Part shown: positions 53,554-61,786 of the stretch, in pieces
How the letters are laid out: each line of letters begins with the position of its first letter
Position numbering within the stretch: position 1 is the stretch's first letter
DNA from: Paenibacillus taichungensis
GTDB lineage: Bacteria; Bacillota; Bacilli; Paenibacillales; Paenibacillaceae
DNA length: 64,000 nucleotides
Direction of reading: 5' to 3'
Assembly: GCF_013359905.1 (NCBI RefSeq)
Contig: NZ_JABMCC010000121.1
Location: 248,001-312,000 of the forward strand
Position numbers and translations under genes: made by a program
The notes under the pieces: generated by a model
The model's database searches: none
What the model was told of the DNA's origin: nothing
What the model saw: the letters and a program-made list of their open reading frames with translations, nothing else

Positions 53554-54561
53554 TTAATTCTTTGTTTCCACTAACCAATCGGCCAGTTCTTCCGTTTGGG
53601 TGAGAATGGCAATGGGGTCCCAATACCAGGAGCGATCAGCACCCCAGATATATACATGATCATTTTTGACGGCGTCCAATCCTCCCCAGATGGGGTCAGC
53701 CTTTAAATCCTCCATCGTCTGGTTATCTGTTGTTAGAACGATATAATCCCCAGCATATTTAGGCAAAACTTCCGTGGAGAGGCTCGCCCAGCCTGGATCG
53801 GTTAACTCAGCGATTACCTCAGCTGGAGGTTTGAAGCCAAGCACATTGTATATTACGGGTCCGCCCTTGCCATAGTTGGCGCCAACGGTTGAAATATCTT
53901 TACCCATATATTCCAGAATGGAGAATGTGCTATCGGCAGGGATAACCTGGAGCACTCGTTCTTTCGCTGCGGCTGTACGGCGGTCATAATCAGCAAGCCA
54001 GGCATTTGCTTCCTCTTGCTTACCTAGTAGCTCACCGAAATAGCTAACTTCTTCATGCACGGTTTTGAATGAGGCATAGGGTATGATTACAGTCGGGGCA
54101 ATTTTAGTTAGCTGCTCATTCATTTCAGCGTACATATCATCCATAATAATCAGATCCGGCTCCATGGCAGCAATCTTCTCCAAGTTGCCGTTGCCATCTC
54201 CCAGATCCTCCACGTCTTTCAGCGCATCATGCAGGTAGGGGTTCGCAATGTGGTGACTTGATGTTCCGACAGGAGTTACACCCAGAGCGATCAGACTGCC
54301 CAGATATTCACCCGCTACAATTCGTTTGGGTTGCAATGGGACTTCAATATCTCCTGTAACCGTGGATACGGTTTTGGTCTGTGGTTGCTCGGCAGTCGTA
54401 GTTCCAGCAGCTTGTCCTTGTTTGGTATTGGTCGGAGTTGTCGCATTCTCAGCTGCTCCCGAGGAACTATTACCTGTAGCCTCCGTCCCGCAAGCACTGA
54501 TCAACAACATAAAGCTAAGCAATAATACCGCCGTAATCGGTGGTCTTGATCCTCTGTACAT
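53554..54561 (-). CDS. Iron-siderophore ABC transporter substrate-binding lipoprotein (internal start)
   Basis: About 335 residues if translated from the ATG at 54561, which has GGAGAGG 10 bases upstream, a promoter at 54616-54644 and a perfect Fur box between them. A signal (PPITAVLLLSFMLLISAC) ends in a lipobox Cys, followed by a Ser/Thr/Asn linker and the Fe-siderophore (FecB/FeuA-like) fold: PKRIVAGEYLGSLIALGV, MEPDLIIMDDMY, GNYGKGGPVIYNVLGF. The same reading frame continues upstream into an AraC regulator without a stop. No permease or ATPase gene is adjacent, so it must use transporter subunits encoded elsewhere. Confidence 0.8.
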   Translation of the reverse strand: MYRGSRPPITAVLLLSFMLLISACGTEATGNSSSGAAENATTPTNTKQGQAAGTTTAEQPQTKTVSTVTGDIEVPLQPKRIVAGEYLGSLIALGVTPVGTSSHHIANPYLHDALKDVEDLGDGNGNLEKIAAMEPDLIIMDDMYAEMNEQLTKIAPTVIIPYASFKTVHEEVSYFGELLGKQEEANAWLADYDRRTAAAKERVLQVIPADSTFSILEYMGKDISTVGANYGKGGPVIYNVLGFKPPAEVIAELTDPGWASLSTEVLPKYAGDYIVLTTDNQTMEDLKADPIWGGLDAVKNDHVYIWGADRSWYWDPIAILTQTEELADWLVETKN

Positions 54562-55521
54562 GTACAATTCGTCCTCTCCATTCCCAACTCGTTGATAATC
54601 ATTATCATCTACAACAGTATAGCTGAGGGGGTTTGGAGGGCCAATGGATAATCTCATGGTTGTAGAAGGACTATCTTCTCGTTGGGTGGCTCTATGCTCC
54701 GCTCTGAAATGTGAGGGAGAGACGCCTTTATACTTTTTGAACAGCCTGCCCAGATAGTAGGGGTCCTGATAACCAACGCTGGATGCAATCTCTTTTAAGG
54801 TGGCATCCGTCTCCAGCAGCAATGCTGCCGTCTTTTCGATCCGTACTTTAATGAGATAATCAATCGGGCTGAGTCCGGTCCGGCTTTTAAAATAGGAGGA
54901 GAGATGTGGAACGCTATAATTCAGGTTCTCTGATAGTAATTCCAGCGTAATGGCTTCGGCGAATCGAGACTGAATAATCGTGATGATTTGCGCAGCCAGA
55001 TCGCGTTTCTGAGAACGTACACCTTGAGTCTGCATCTGATTCAGCACTTCAGTGATGAATTGAAAAAGCAGGCTCTTGGCACGCAAATGTCCAAGCGCTT
55101 CGGCTTTGCTCCATTCCTTATGCATGTCCGTCAAACAGCGATAGAGTATAACGGGTTCCGCAGGGATTAGGCTGTAGGTAACGTGGAAAGGACGAAGACG
55201 TTCAGCTAGTGCTGCAAGTTCGCTATGGGCTGGCAGTGAAAGTTTTGCTTTATAATATACGCAATAATATTCGAACTCTTCTTGTCCGGCTTCTACGTTC
55301 AGAATGCTTCCTTTACCCGCATGGAATATCTGAAAACGTCGTGTATTGTGTGATGTCTCATCGAGTATAATCTGAGCACTTCCGCGGACAGACATGATAA
55401 AGACACTGGCTGGCAAGACATAGGGACGCAAAGTCTGACCTGCTTGGACTACCACGCGGCGGATATCAAATATGTTGAAGGAAGCGTGATTCCACAACAT
55501 CATGTGATTCTGTATCTCCAT
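53554..55521 (-). CDS. AraC regulator in frame with a siderophore-binding lipoprotein (full reading frame)
   Basis: An uninterrupted 655-codon frame. The first 280 residues form an AraC-type regulator: cupin-like sensor, then a double helix-turn-helix (FAEAITLELLSENLNYSVPHLSSYFKSRTGLSPIDYLI...LKEIASSVGYQDPYYLGRLFKKYKGVSPSHF). Residues about 320-655 are the lipoprotein described separately. Bacillus Btr is a known AraC-FeuA-like fusion, but that protein has no lipoprotein signal between the domains; here a lipobox and a Fur-controlled promoter sit at the junction. Either a true fusion that would place the DNA-binding part inside the cell and the SBP outside, or two genes whose separating stop codon is missing. 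Confidence 0.75.
   Translation of the reverse strand: MEIQNHMMLWNHASFNIFDIRRVVVQAGQTLRPYVLPASVFIMSVRGSAQIILDETSHNTRRFQIFHAGKGSILNVEAGQEEFEYYCVYYKAKLSLPAHSELAALAERLRPFHVTYSLIPAEPVILYRCLTDMHKEWSKAEALGHLRAKSLLFQFITEVLNQMQTQGVRSQKRDLAAQIITIIQSRFAEAITLELLSENLNYSVPHLSSYFKSRTGLSPIDYLIKVRIEKTAALLLETDATLKEIASSVGYQDPYYLGRLFKKYKGVSPSHFRAEHRATQREDSPSTTMRLSIGPPNPLSYTVVDDNDYQRVGNGEDELYMYRGSRPPITAVLLLSFMLLISACGTEATGNSSSGAAENATTPTNTKQGQAAGTTTAEQPQTKTVSTVTGDIEVPLQPKRIVAGEYLGSLIALGVTPVGTSSHHIANPYLHDALKDVEDLGDGNGNLEKIAAMEPDLIIMDDMYAEMNEQLTKIAPTVIIPYASFKTVHEEVSYFGELLGKQEEANAWLADYDRRTAAAKERVLQVIPADSTFSILEYMGKDISTVGANYGKGGPVIYNVLGFKPPAEVIAELTDPGWASLSTEVLPKYAGDYIVLTTDNQTMEDLKADPIWGGLDAVKNDHVYIWGADRSWYWDPIAILTQTEELADWLVETKN
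54593..54607. promoter_or_regulatory. Perfect 7-1-7 Fur box
   Basis: TGATAATCATTATCA matches the Bacillus Fur 7-1-7 consensus TGATAATNATTATCA at every position. It overlaps the expected start of the minus-strand promoter for the siderophore-binding lipoprotein. Iron repression through Fur is therefore strongly supported. Confidence 0.92.
54616..54644 (-). promoter_or_regulatory. Internal promoter for the siderophore-binding lipoprotein
   Basis: On the minus strand, -35 TTGGCC (54644-54639), 17-base spacer and -10 TATACT (54621-54616), 8 bases before the Fur box. It lies inside the fused reading frame. Confidence 0.75.
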
Positions 55522-55588
55522 GTGCTACAACCAACCTTCTTCATCGAGGCTTAACAAAATTCTATGTATCATTTATTATAACGACAAG

Positions 55589-55616
55589 AAGAGGCTGGTC
55601 ATAGACCGAGCCTCTT
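55589..55616 (-). terminator. Hairpin overlapping the stop codon of the sigma-54 activator gene
   Basis: AAGAGGCT/AGCCTCTT form an 8-bp stem with the TGA in its loop. The following minus-strand sequence (CTTGTCGTT) is only weakly T-rich, so termination may be inefficient. Confidence 0.55.
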
Positions 55617-57293
55617 CATGCGGTTATAGAGCGTTGCTCTGGAGATGCCGAGCTGCCGGGCGAGCGTTCTTTTGTTGCCTCCAGCGGCTTTCAGATATTG
55701 CAGCAGGAGATCCGACTCGTAGGTGTCCAACTTCTCCTGATAGGATAGGGTCGAAGTATCCAGCGGCTCCTCTTTTTTTTCTTCATGTATCGGAACAGAT
55801 GGGTCCGAGCTTTCAGGTGAACTAGAAGAGACTGATTCCAGACCAGGTTGTGGATGAAGCTGTACCGCCTCGTGCAAAATGGATTGTTCCTGATCCATGG
55901 ATGCAATGAAGGTGTCAGGGAGATATTCGGGCTTGACCTCGCCATCCGTGGTGAGAATGGTGATCCGCTCAATCACATTTCTTAATTCCCGTACATTACC
56001 CGGCCAGTCATACTGGAATAACAGCTTGAACACCTCAGGAGGAACCAGTTCAATATGACGATTATAGAGCAAGGAAAACTCTTGCAGGAAAGTCTGTGTC
56101 AACTCGTAAATATCTTCCTTGCGCTTACGCAGGGGAGGGATGACGAGGTTAATGACATTCAGTCGATAGTAGAGATCCTCCCGGAACTGATTGCGGGCGA
56201 TCATGCCCAGCAGATTCTGATTGGTTGCGGCGATAATCCGGCAGCTGGCCTGTTTCATGCGTGTTCCACCGACAGGGAAGTAACTTTTCTCCTGCAATAC
56301 ACGCAATAGCTTCACCTGAAGCTCCAGTGGCATCTCACCTATCTCATCCAAAAAGAGCGTGCCGCCTTCGGCCAGTTCAATCTTTCCTTTTTTTCCTTTG
56401 GGATCAGCCCCTGAAAATGCACCCTTCTCGTACCCGAATAACTCACTCTCAAATAATGAACCAGGAATAGCTCCGCAGTTAATGGCGATAAACGGCGCTG
56501 TCTGCGGTTCACGCAGGTCATGAATGGCTTTGGCGAATAACTCTTTTCCCGTTCCGCTTTCTCCAAGAATAAGCACGGTAGCTGAGGTGGTGCTGATCTT
56601 GCGAATAGTCTCCAGACACTGGTTGATTACCGGGCTGCTGCCCTTGATTCTGGAAAATGGATCGGAATCCGGGCGCAGACGGGCAACGGCTTTCTCCAGA
56701 TGTTGGACTTTGGATGTCATATGTAATAACTCTTGGTGCAGACGGATTTCGGTTGTTATATCCACTTCCGCAGCAACCGCGCCTACAATACGTCCATCGA
56801 GTTGCACTGGACGTGCATTAATCAGGGCGAATAGATCGGGCCTTGGCTGGTGCTGCTTTCGATACACGGTTTCCCCTGTGTATAACGTTTTGAGCGATTG
56901 AAGGCGATCAGGCGGAAAGAAATCCGCTGCCGGTTTCCCAATGATATCTTTTTTGTTGATGGAAAAAACATGCTCCGCACCCGATGTCCAGTAGGTCACC
57001 TTTGCTTCTTCATTAATCAATGTCAGAGCTGAGCCTGCCGTTTCCAGAGTAGTCTCGAAATAAGCTTCCATAAGCCGATGGGCATGCATCATTTCTTGTA
57101 AAACATCAGATACAGCGATATAGCCCAATAGAGGTCCATCATCCTGAACTAACAGATAAGGACTGGTATTAAATAGGGGGATGGCTTCGGCCAGTCCAGT
57201 GGTTGAAGGGATAACGGGCATGGAAAGGCCCGAATCCAGGATACTCATATTTGTACGTAATAAGGTCATTAATTCTGGAAGTAAATGTTTCAT
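55599..57293 (-). CDS. Sigma-54-dependent transcriptional activator (PAS, AAA+, Fis)
   Basis: About 564 residues. A CBS-like N-terminal stretch, a PAS domain (about 75-190), an AAA+ domain with GESGTGKE and GAFSGA (the sigma-54-contacting loop, with Ser in place of the usual Thr), FREDLYYRLNV, and a Fis-type helix-turn-helix at the end (GNKRTLARQLGISRATLYNRMKRLGL). RocR-like role inferred: it lies next to putB and rocA, both with -24/-12 promoters, and near sigL. I prefer the ATG at 57293 with GAGGTGAT upstream over a GTG nine bases earlier. Confidence 0.9.
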   Translation of the reverse strand: MKHLLPELMTLLRTNMSILDSGLSMPVIPSTTGLAEAIPLFNTSPYLLVQDDGPLLGYIAVSDVLQEMMHAHRLMEAYFETTLETAGSALTLINEEAKVTYWTSGAEHVFSINKKDIIGKPAADFFPPDRLQSLKTLYTGETVYRKQHQPRPDLFALINARPVQLDGRIVGAVAAEVDITTEIRLHQELLHMTSKVQHLEKAVARLRPDSDPFSRIKGSSPVINQCLETIRKISTTSATVLILGESGTGKELFAKAIHDLREPQTAPFIAINCGAIPGSLFESELFGYEKGAFSGADPKGKKGKIELAEGGTLFLDEIGEMPLELQVKLLRVLQEKSYFPVGGTRMKQASCRIIAATNQNLLGMIARNQFREDLYYRLNVINLVIPPLRKRKEDIYELTQTFLQEFSLLYNRHIELVPPEVFKLLFQYDWPGNVRELRNVIERITILTTDGEVKPEYLPDTFIASMDQEQSILHEAVQLHPQPGLESVSSSSPESSDPSVPIHEEKKEEPLDTSTLSYQEKLDTYESDLLLQYLKAAGGNKRTLARQLGISRATLYNRMKRLGL

Positions 57294-57747
57294 CAATATC
57301 ACCTCAGTTAGGGCATAACTTTCGGAAACTATACCTGTTGCACGAGCTGCTTACAAGCGGCCCCCAGATGAAATGATTGTGGGGATGATAGTTACCCATA
57401 TTATAGCTTTCCAAATGAAGTGTGTATATATTTTTTGACATGAAGCGTACATGGTATCGGCGCAGAAGAGAGGGGTATCGATTTATTATTTTTGTTATGC
57501 GCTTACAATTTTACGGTTTAGGAATAATTGTTAATTACAATGGACGAGTTAAAATTTTAGGTGAGATGTGAGTTATTAAAACTAACATTAGAAACAGTGG
57601 ACTACACTGTTATCTCTCACCCAGTACCGAGCTGTTTAAGTGATTATTCATATAGAACATAAATTGTCCACACCATTAAGAAACTTCTGAATAATGCTAT
57701 AAGAAGGCTCAATGCGCATGAAGAAAAATAAAAAGGAGGCTGATGAA
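57294..57747. other. AT-rich intergenic region before the collagen-like gene
   Basis: About 450 bases without a gene I can support. No clear sigma-A promoter is seen near the collagen-like gene; it may use a sporulation sigma factor, but no box is convincing. Confidence 0.45.
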
Positions 57748-58779
57748 ATGGCCATTCTATCAACCGGCCCCATTGAAAATAATATTTCAGGTGTAACCGG
57801 TACCCGCCCCACTCAATTCGTCACCGTCAAAATCGATAATCGGGATTCAATAGATGTATATAGCGTTCTTCTTTTGGGTTACTATCTCGATGGAGTCAGA
57901 ACGTTATATGTGGAAGAAATGTTTAATGTGCTTCCCAATCAGGTCGTAACCAAAGACTATAATGCAAATTTTGATGCGTTCGAGTTTATATTTTCCACAG
58001 CAGACCTCGCTGCCCCGGAAGCGCAAATTTCCGTATGGGGCAAAGACGCGGAAGGCGAGTTAGTCACAGCTCACCGATTGGTATCCCAGGAATTACTGAG
58101 TGATGCACTGAGCACAACAGGTGTAACCGGAGCCACAGGAGTAACAGGTGTAACCGGAGCCACTGTAGTGACGGGAGGAACAGGCAACACCGGAGTGACG
58201 GGAGGAACAGGAGCCACCGGAGTGACGGGAGCAACAGGCAGCACTGGAGTTACGGGAGCGACAGGCGCTACTGGAGATACAGGAGTTACAGGAGTTACAG
58301 GCGACACAGGCGACACTGGGGTTACGGGATCAACGGGAGTTACTGGGGCAACCGGTACAACAGGCCAAGGTTTGGCATCGTATGGCTATATTTTTAACAC
58401 CTCAGCTCAGTCTGTAGCTACCGAGACGGATATAACCTTCGATAGCAACGAAAACCTTACCAACATTACTCATACACCTGGCACGGCTGAAATTAATATT
58501 GGTAATGCTGGGGACTATGCGGTGTTCTTTATCATTACAGGTGTTCAGGCAAACCAATTTACCCTTTATCAAAACGGAGCCCCTGTCGGTGGCAGTGTCT
58601 ATGGTTCAGGAGCTGGTACTCAACCGAATCCAGGAATGATTATTATTACCGCTGCTCCCGGCGATGTGATAACTTTACGAAATCATTCCAGTGCCTCGGC
58701 TGTTGATCTGCAAACACTAGCAGGCGGATCACAGATCAATGCAAATGCTTCTATTCTCATTCAACAATTGAGCAGATAA
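57748..58779 (+). CDS. Collagen-like GXT-repeat surface protein (BclA-like)
   Basis: About 343 residues. N-terminal domain (about 1-125), then 27 triplets of Gly-X-Thr type (GVTGATG...), then a C-terminal jelly-roll domain resembling BclA/TNF-like exosporium proteins (TDITFDSNENLTNITHTPGTAEINIGNAGDYAVFFIITG...QNGAPVGGSVYG). The ATG at 57748 has AAAAAGGAGG 8 bases upstream. No typical secretion signal is visible, as for many spore-coat and exosporium proteins. Spore-surface role is inferred. Confidence 0.85.
   Translation: MAILSTGPIENNISGVTGTRPTQFVTVKIDNRDSIDVYSVLLLGYYLDGVRTLYVEEMFNVLPNQVVTKDYNANFDAFEFIFSTADLAAPEAQISVWGKDAEGELVTAHRLVSQELLSDALSTTGVTGATGVTGVTGATVVTGGTGNTGVTGGTGATGVTGATGSTGVTGATGATGDTGVTGVTGDTGDTGVTGSTGVTGATGTTGQGLASYGYIFNTSAQSVATETDITFDSNENLTNITHTPGTAEINIGNAGDYAVFFIITGVQANQFTLYQNGAPVGGSVYGSGAGTQPNPGMIIITAAPGDVITLRNHSSASAVDLQTLAGGSQINANASILIQQLSR
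58120..58362 (+). repeat. Collagen-like triplet repeat tract
   Basis: 81 codons encoding 26 Gly-X-Thr triplets and one Val-Val-Thr interruption, with X mostly Val, Ala, Asp, Gly or Ser. The DNA repeats GGA-GYN-ACR units and is prone to length change. Confidence 0.9.
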
Positions 58780-58862
58780 TCAATTGGTGTCCAGAAAGTT
58801 AGACATTTTAAATTGGGGATGTTCATATTTTAGACATTGTCTGGAATGTTGTGTTGTACAGA

Positions 58863-58907
58863 AAAAACCATGTGCCCTGAAAGAAAGTGGCAGCATGGTT
58901 TTTGTTT
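58863..58907. terminator. Bidirectional terminator between the collagen-like gene and putB
   Basis: AAAAACCATG (58863-58872) pairs with CATGGTTTTT (58894-58903), with inner TGCC/GGCA; T runs on both strands. Confidence 0.85.
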
Positions 58908-58946
58908 TTCTCGTTGTATTTTATATAACTGAATCCAGCCGGGAAA

Positions 58947-59870
58947 TTATCTAAACATGTTTTTGACCACCATCCAGAGATTTGCGGGTTTCTCAGCCAG
59001 ACGGCGGGTGTAGTACGGGTACCACATGGTTCCATAGGGCACGTAACAACGAATGCGGTATCCTTCTCTGGCCAGACGTTCCTGTTCGCCCATACGCAAG
59101 CCGTACAACATTTGAAATTCAAATGCCTCCGGGGAAATTCCCCGATCCTTCGCATATTGCTTGGTCCAGGAAATAATGTGGTCATCATGTGAAGCAACCG
59201 CAGTGTATACCCCCTGATCGAGATGATTGCGAATCATCGTTTTGAATTGATCAATCACTTCTGAAGTGTTCTGATAAGCTACGGATGCAGGTTCCTTGTA
59301 AGCACCTTTGACCAGACGCAGCCGGATGCCTTCCCGAATCATATCACGTGTATCTTCCACGGTACGATGCAAGTAAGCTTGCAGTACCGTACCTGTATTA
59401 TCCAGTCCTTCCGAGTGCAAACGGCGCACAATATCCAAAGTCGCTTGGGTAAACGGGCTGTCCTCCATATCAATCCGCACAAACAGATTATGCAGCTTCG
59501 CTTGGGTGGCAACCGCTCGTATATTTCGATAACCTTCCTCAGGGTCCAGCGCGAGTCCCATTTGGGTTGGTTTTAGCGAGACATTGGAGTCCGCACCCTG
59601 ACGGGCAATGCCCTCCACCAGACGTATATACTCATCCCGATACAGCGCAGCTTCTCTTAAATGGGTAATGCCCTCGCCCAGATGATCCAGTGTAGCCATA
59701 ATGCCTTTGTTGTTGAGTACCCGAATCTCTTCGAGAGCTTCTTCCAGTGTGTTGCCTGCAATAAATTTGCCAGCCAGCTTTTTGCCGTATTTGATGGAGA
59801 GATTCTCCACAGCTTTATTACCTGCGACGGTCAGCAGCGTTTTACGGTACATTTCGGTTCCGATACTCAT
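58947..59870 (-). CDS. putB: Proline dehydrogenase
   Basis: A 307-residue flavin TIM-barrel enzyme that oxidises L-proline to pyrroline-5-carboxylate. Motifs: VSLKPTQMGLALD, VRIDMEDSPFTQ, GIRLRLVKGAYKEP, YTAVASHDDHII and the C-terminal YVPYGTMWYPYYTRRLAE. Length fits the monofunctional Bacillus-type enzyme. AAGGAGGAACCCCG precedes the ATG. A near-consensus sigma-54 promoter lies on the minus strand at 59917-59933. Works with rocA, encoded divergently. Confidence 0.95.
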   Translation of the reverse strand: MSIGTEMYRKTLLTVAGNKAVENLSIKYGKKLAGKFIAGNTLEEALEEIRVLNNKGIMATLDHLGEGITHLREAALYRDEYIRLVEGIARQGADSNVSLKPTQMGLALDPEEGYRNIRAVATQAKLHNLFVRIDMEDSPFTQATLDIVRRLHSEGLDNTGTVLQAYLHRTVEDTRDMIREGIRLRLVKGAYKEPASVAYQNTSEVIDQFKTMIRNHLDQGVYTAVASHDDHIISWTKQYAKDRGISPEAFEFQMLYGLRMGEQERLAREGYRIRCYVPYGTMWYPYYTRRLAEKPANLWMVVKNMFR

Positions 59871-59916
59871 CGGGGTTCCTCCTTATGGATCATGTTTCTA
59901 TATAACAAAGTGATCA

Positions 59917-59933
59917 AGCAATAATCATGCCAA
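59917..59933 (-). promoter_or_regulatory. Sigma-54 (-24/-12) promoter of putB
   Basis: On the minus strand TTGGCAT, five bases, TTGCT: GG and GC are correctly spaced (GG-N10-GC), about 47 bases before the putB start. Confidence 0.9.
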
Positions 59934-59967
59934 GGTTATTCTGCATAGAAGAAAACGGGCGGTGATT

Positions 59968-60009
59968 TTGAAGAAAAAACATTTATTTATAAAAATATTC
60001 CTTCTTCAA
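59968..60009. promoter_or_regulatory. Inverted repeat between the two sigma-54 promoters
   Basis: TTGAAGAA (59968-59975) and TTCTTCAA (60002-60009) are exact reverse complements about 26 bases apart, midway between the putB and rocA promoters. It may bind the Fis-type activator encoded at 55599-57293; this is inferred, and the distance to each promoter is shorter than usual. Confidence 0.4.
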
Positions 60010-60015
60010 CCGGAG

Positions 60016-60032
60016 TTGGCACGGATCTTGCT
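60016..60032 (+). promoter_or_regulatory. Sigma-54 (-24/-12) promoter of rocA
   Basis: TTGGCAC, five bases, TTGCT: an exact match to the sigma-54 consensus, about 85 bases before the rocA start. Confidence 0.94.
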
Positions 60033-60115
60033 ACATATATTGGGTGATGAGTAAAATGCATGGCAACTCAGGCAAACAGCCAGCGAACCCCCACATCTGA
60101 AGGAGGAAATCATTT

Positions 60116-61663
60116 ATGAATATCCCTTTTGTTAACGAACCATTCACATCCTTTGCAGTCCCGGCCAATCGGGAAGCTTTTGAGAACGCACTTCGTAAGG
60201 TGGAGGCTGAACTTGGCCAGGAATACTCCATTATTATTGGTGGACAAAAAATAACAAGCGCCCGCACGTTATCCTCCGTGAATCCTGCGTACAAAAATCA
60301 GATCGTCGGAAAGATCTATCAGGCTGATCAAGAGCTTGCCGAGCAGGCCATCCAAACAGCTGCGGAAACATTTCGCACCTGGAAACATACGGACCCGCAT
60401 GAACGTGCCCGCTATTTGTACAAAGCGGCGGCGCTCATGCGGCGTCGTAAGCATGAATTCTCCGCTTGGATGGTGTACGAAGCAGGCAAAACATGGCCAG
60501 AAGCGGATGCGGACACAGCCGAAGCTATTGATTTTATGGAGTTTTATGCCCGTGAGATGCAGCGTCTGAGTGAACCACAGCCGCTCACACGAATTGCAGG
60601 CGAAGATAATGAATTGAGTTATATTCCGCTTGGTGTGGGGATTGTCATTCCACCATGGAACTTCCCACTCGCGATTATGGCAGGCATGACTTCTGCTGCA
60701 TTGGTATCGGGCAACACGGTTGTATTGAAGCCAGCCAGTACAACGCCAGTTATTGCAGCTAAATTCATGGAGCTGCTTGCAGAAGTGGGTGTGCCGGATG
60801 GCGTAGTGAACTATTTGCCAGGGCCGGGCAGTGAGGTTGGCGATTATCTGGTGGACCATGCGCTCACCCGCTTTATCAGCTTCACAGGCTCCAGAGATGT
60901 CGGTCTGCGGATCAATGAACGTGCAGCACGCACTGCGCCGGGGCAGAAATGGATTAAACGAGTGATTGCTGAGATGGGCGGCAAGGATTCAATTGTTGTA
61001 GATAACGACAGTGATCTGGAATTGGCTGCGGAATCCATCACGGCTTCCGCGTTTGGTTTCTCGGGACAGAAGTGTTCCGCGTGTTCCCGCGCCATTATTC
61101 ATAAAGATGTATATGACGAGGTATTGCAAAAAGTGATTGAACGAACCAAGCTGCTGAGCATGGGCAGTCCACTTGAAGTCGGAAATCAGGTAGGTCCGGT
61201 TATCGATGATAAGGCGTATGCCAAGATCACAGAATATATTGAAATAGGCAGGGGTGAAGGTCGCCTTGTACTCGGGGGTAGTACAGGGAACGAGGCAGGT
61301 TATTTCATTGAACCGACCATTATTGCCGATGTGGACCCGCAAGCACGGATTTCACAGGAAGAGATTTTTGGACCGGTGTTGGCCTTTATCAAGGCAGAAT
61401 CCTTCGGGGATGCACTGGATATTGCCAATAATACCGATTATGGACTGACAGGTGCGGTGATCTCTCGCAATCGCGAACATCTGGAACAAGCCAGACGGGA
61501 ATTTTTTGCGGGTAATCTATACTTTAACCGCAAATGTACAGGTGCACTGGTGGGTACACATCCATTTGGCGGATTTAACATGTCGGGAACGGATTCCAAG
61601 GCAGGGGGAAGGGATTACTTGCTGCTGTTCACCCAAGCGAAGTTGGTATCGGAGAAATATTAA
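60116..61663 (+). CDS. rocA: L-glutamate gamma-semialdehyde (1-pyrroline-5-carboxylate) dehydrogenase
   Basis: A 515-residue aldehyde dehydrogenase that oxidises glutamate semialdehyde to glutamate with NAD. The nucleophile Cys is in FSGQKCSACSRA, the general base Glu in VIAEMGGKDS, and the N-terminal region (PFVNEPFTSFAVPANREAFENAL) is RocA/PutC-like. AAGGAGGAAATC precedes the ATG. Divergent from putB across two sigma-54 promoters, it completes the proline-to-glutamate route; arginine catabolism could feed it too. Confidence 0.95.
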   Translation: MNIPFVNEPFTSFAVPANREAFENALRKVEAELGQEYSIIIGGQKITSARTLSSVNPAYKNQIVGKIYQADQELAEQAIQTAAETFRTWKHTDPHERARYLYKAAALMRRRKHEFSAWMVYEAGKTWPEADADTAEAIDFMEFYAREMQRLSEPQPLTRIAGEDNELSYIPLGVGIVIPPWNFPLAIMAGMTSAALVSGNTVVLKPASTTPVIAAKFMELLAEVGVPDGVVNYLPGPGSEVGDYLVDHALTRFISFTGSRDVGLRINERAARTAPGQKWIKRVIAEMGGKDSIVVDNDSDLELAAESITASAFGFSGQKCSACSRAIIHKDVYDEVLQKVIERTKLLSMGSPLEVGNQVGPVIDDKAYAKITEYIEIGRGEGRLVLGGSTGNEAGYFIEPTIIADVDPQARISQEEIFGPVLAFIKAESFGDALDIANNTDYGLTGAVISRNREHLEQARREFFAGNLYFNRKCTGALVGTHPFGGFNMSGTDSKAGGRDYLLLFTQAKLVSEKY

Positions 61664-61786
61664 GTTGAGAAATTGGGTTTGGGCCCGCTGACAATCGTTT
61701 GGTTTGTATGCTATCATTTCCTGAAAATAGTCTTTGTTCGTCAGTATACTGTAGTAGCTTGAGCAACGCTTATAGGGGGGAGACGG

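Noticed and set aside
58071..58316. Pro/Val-rich minus-strand 81-codon frame
   Set aside because: Antisense shadow of the collagen-like GXT repeats.
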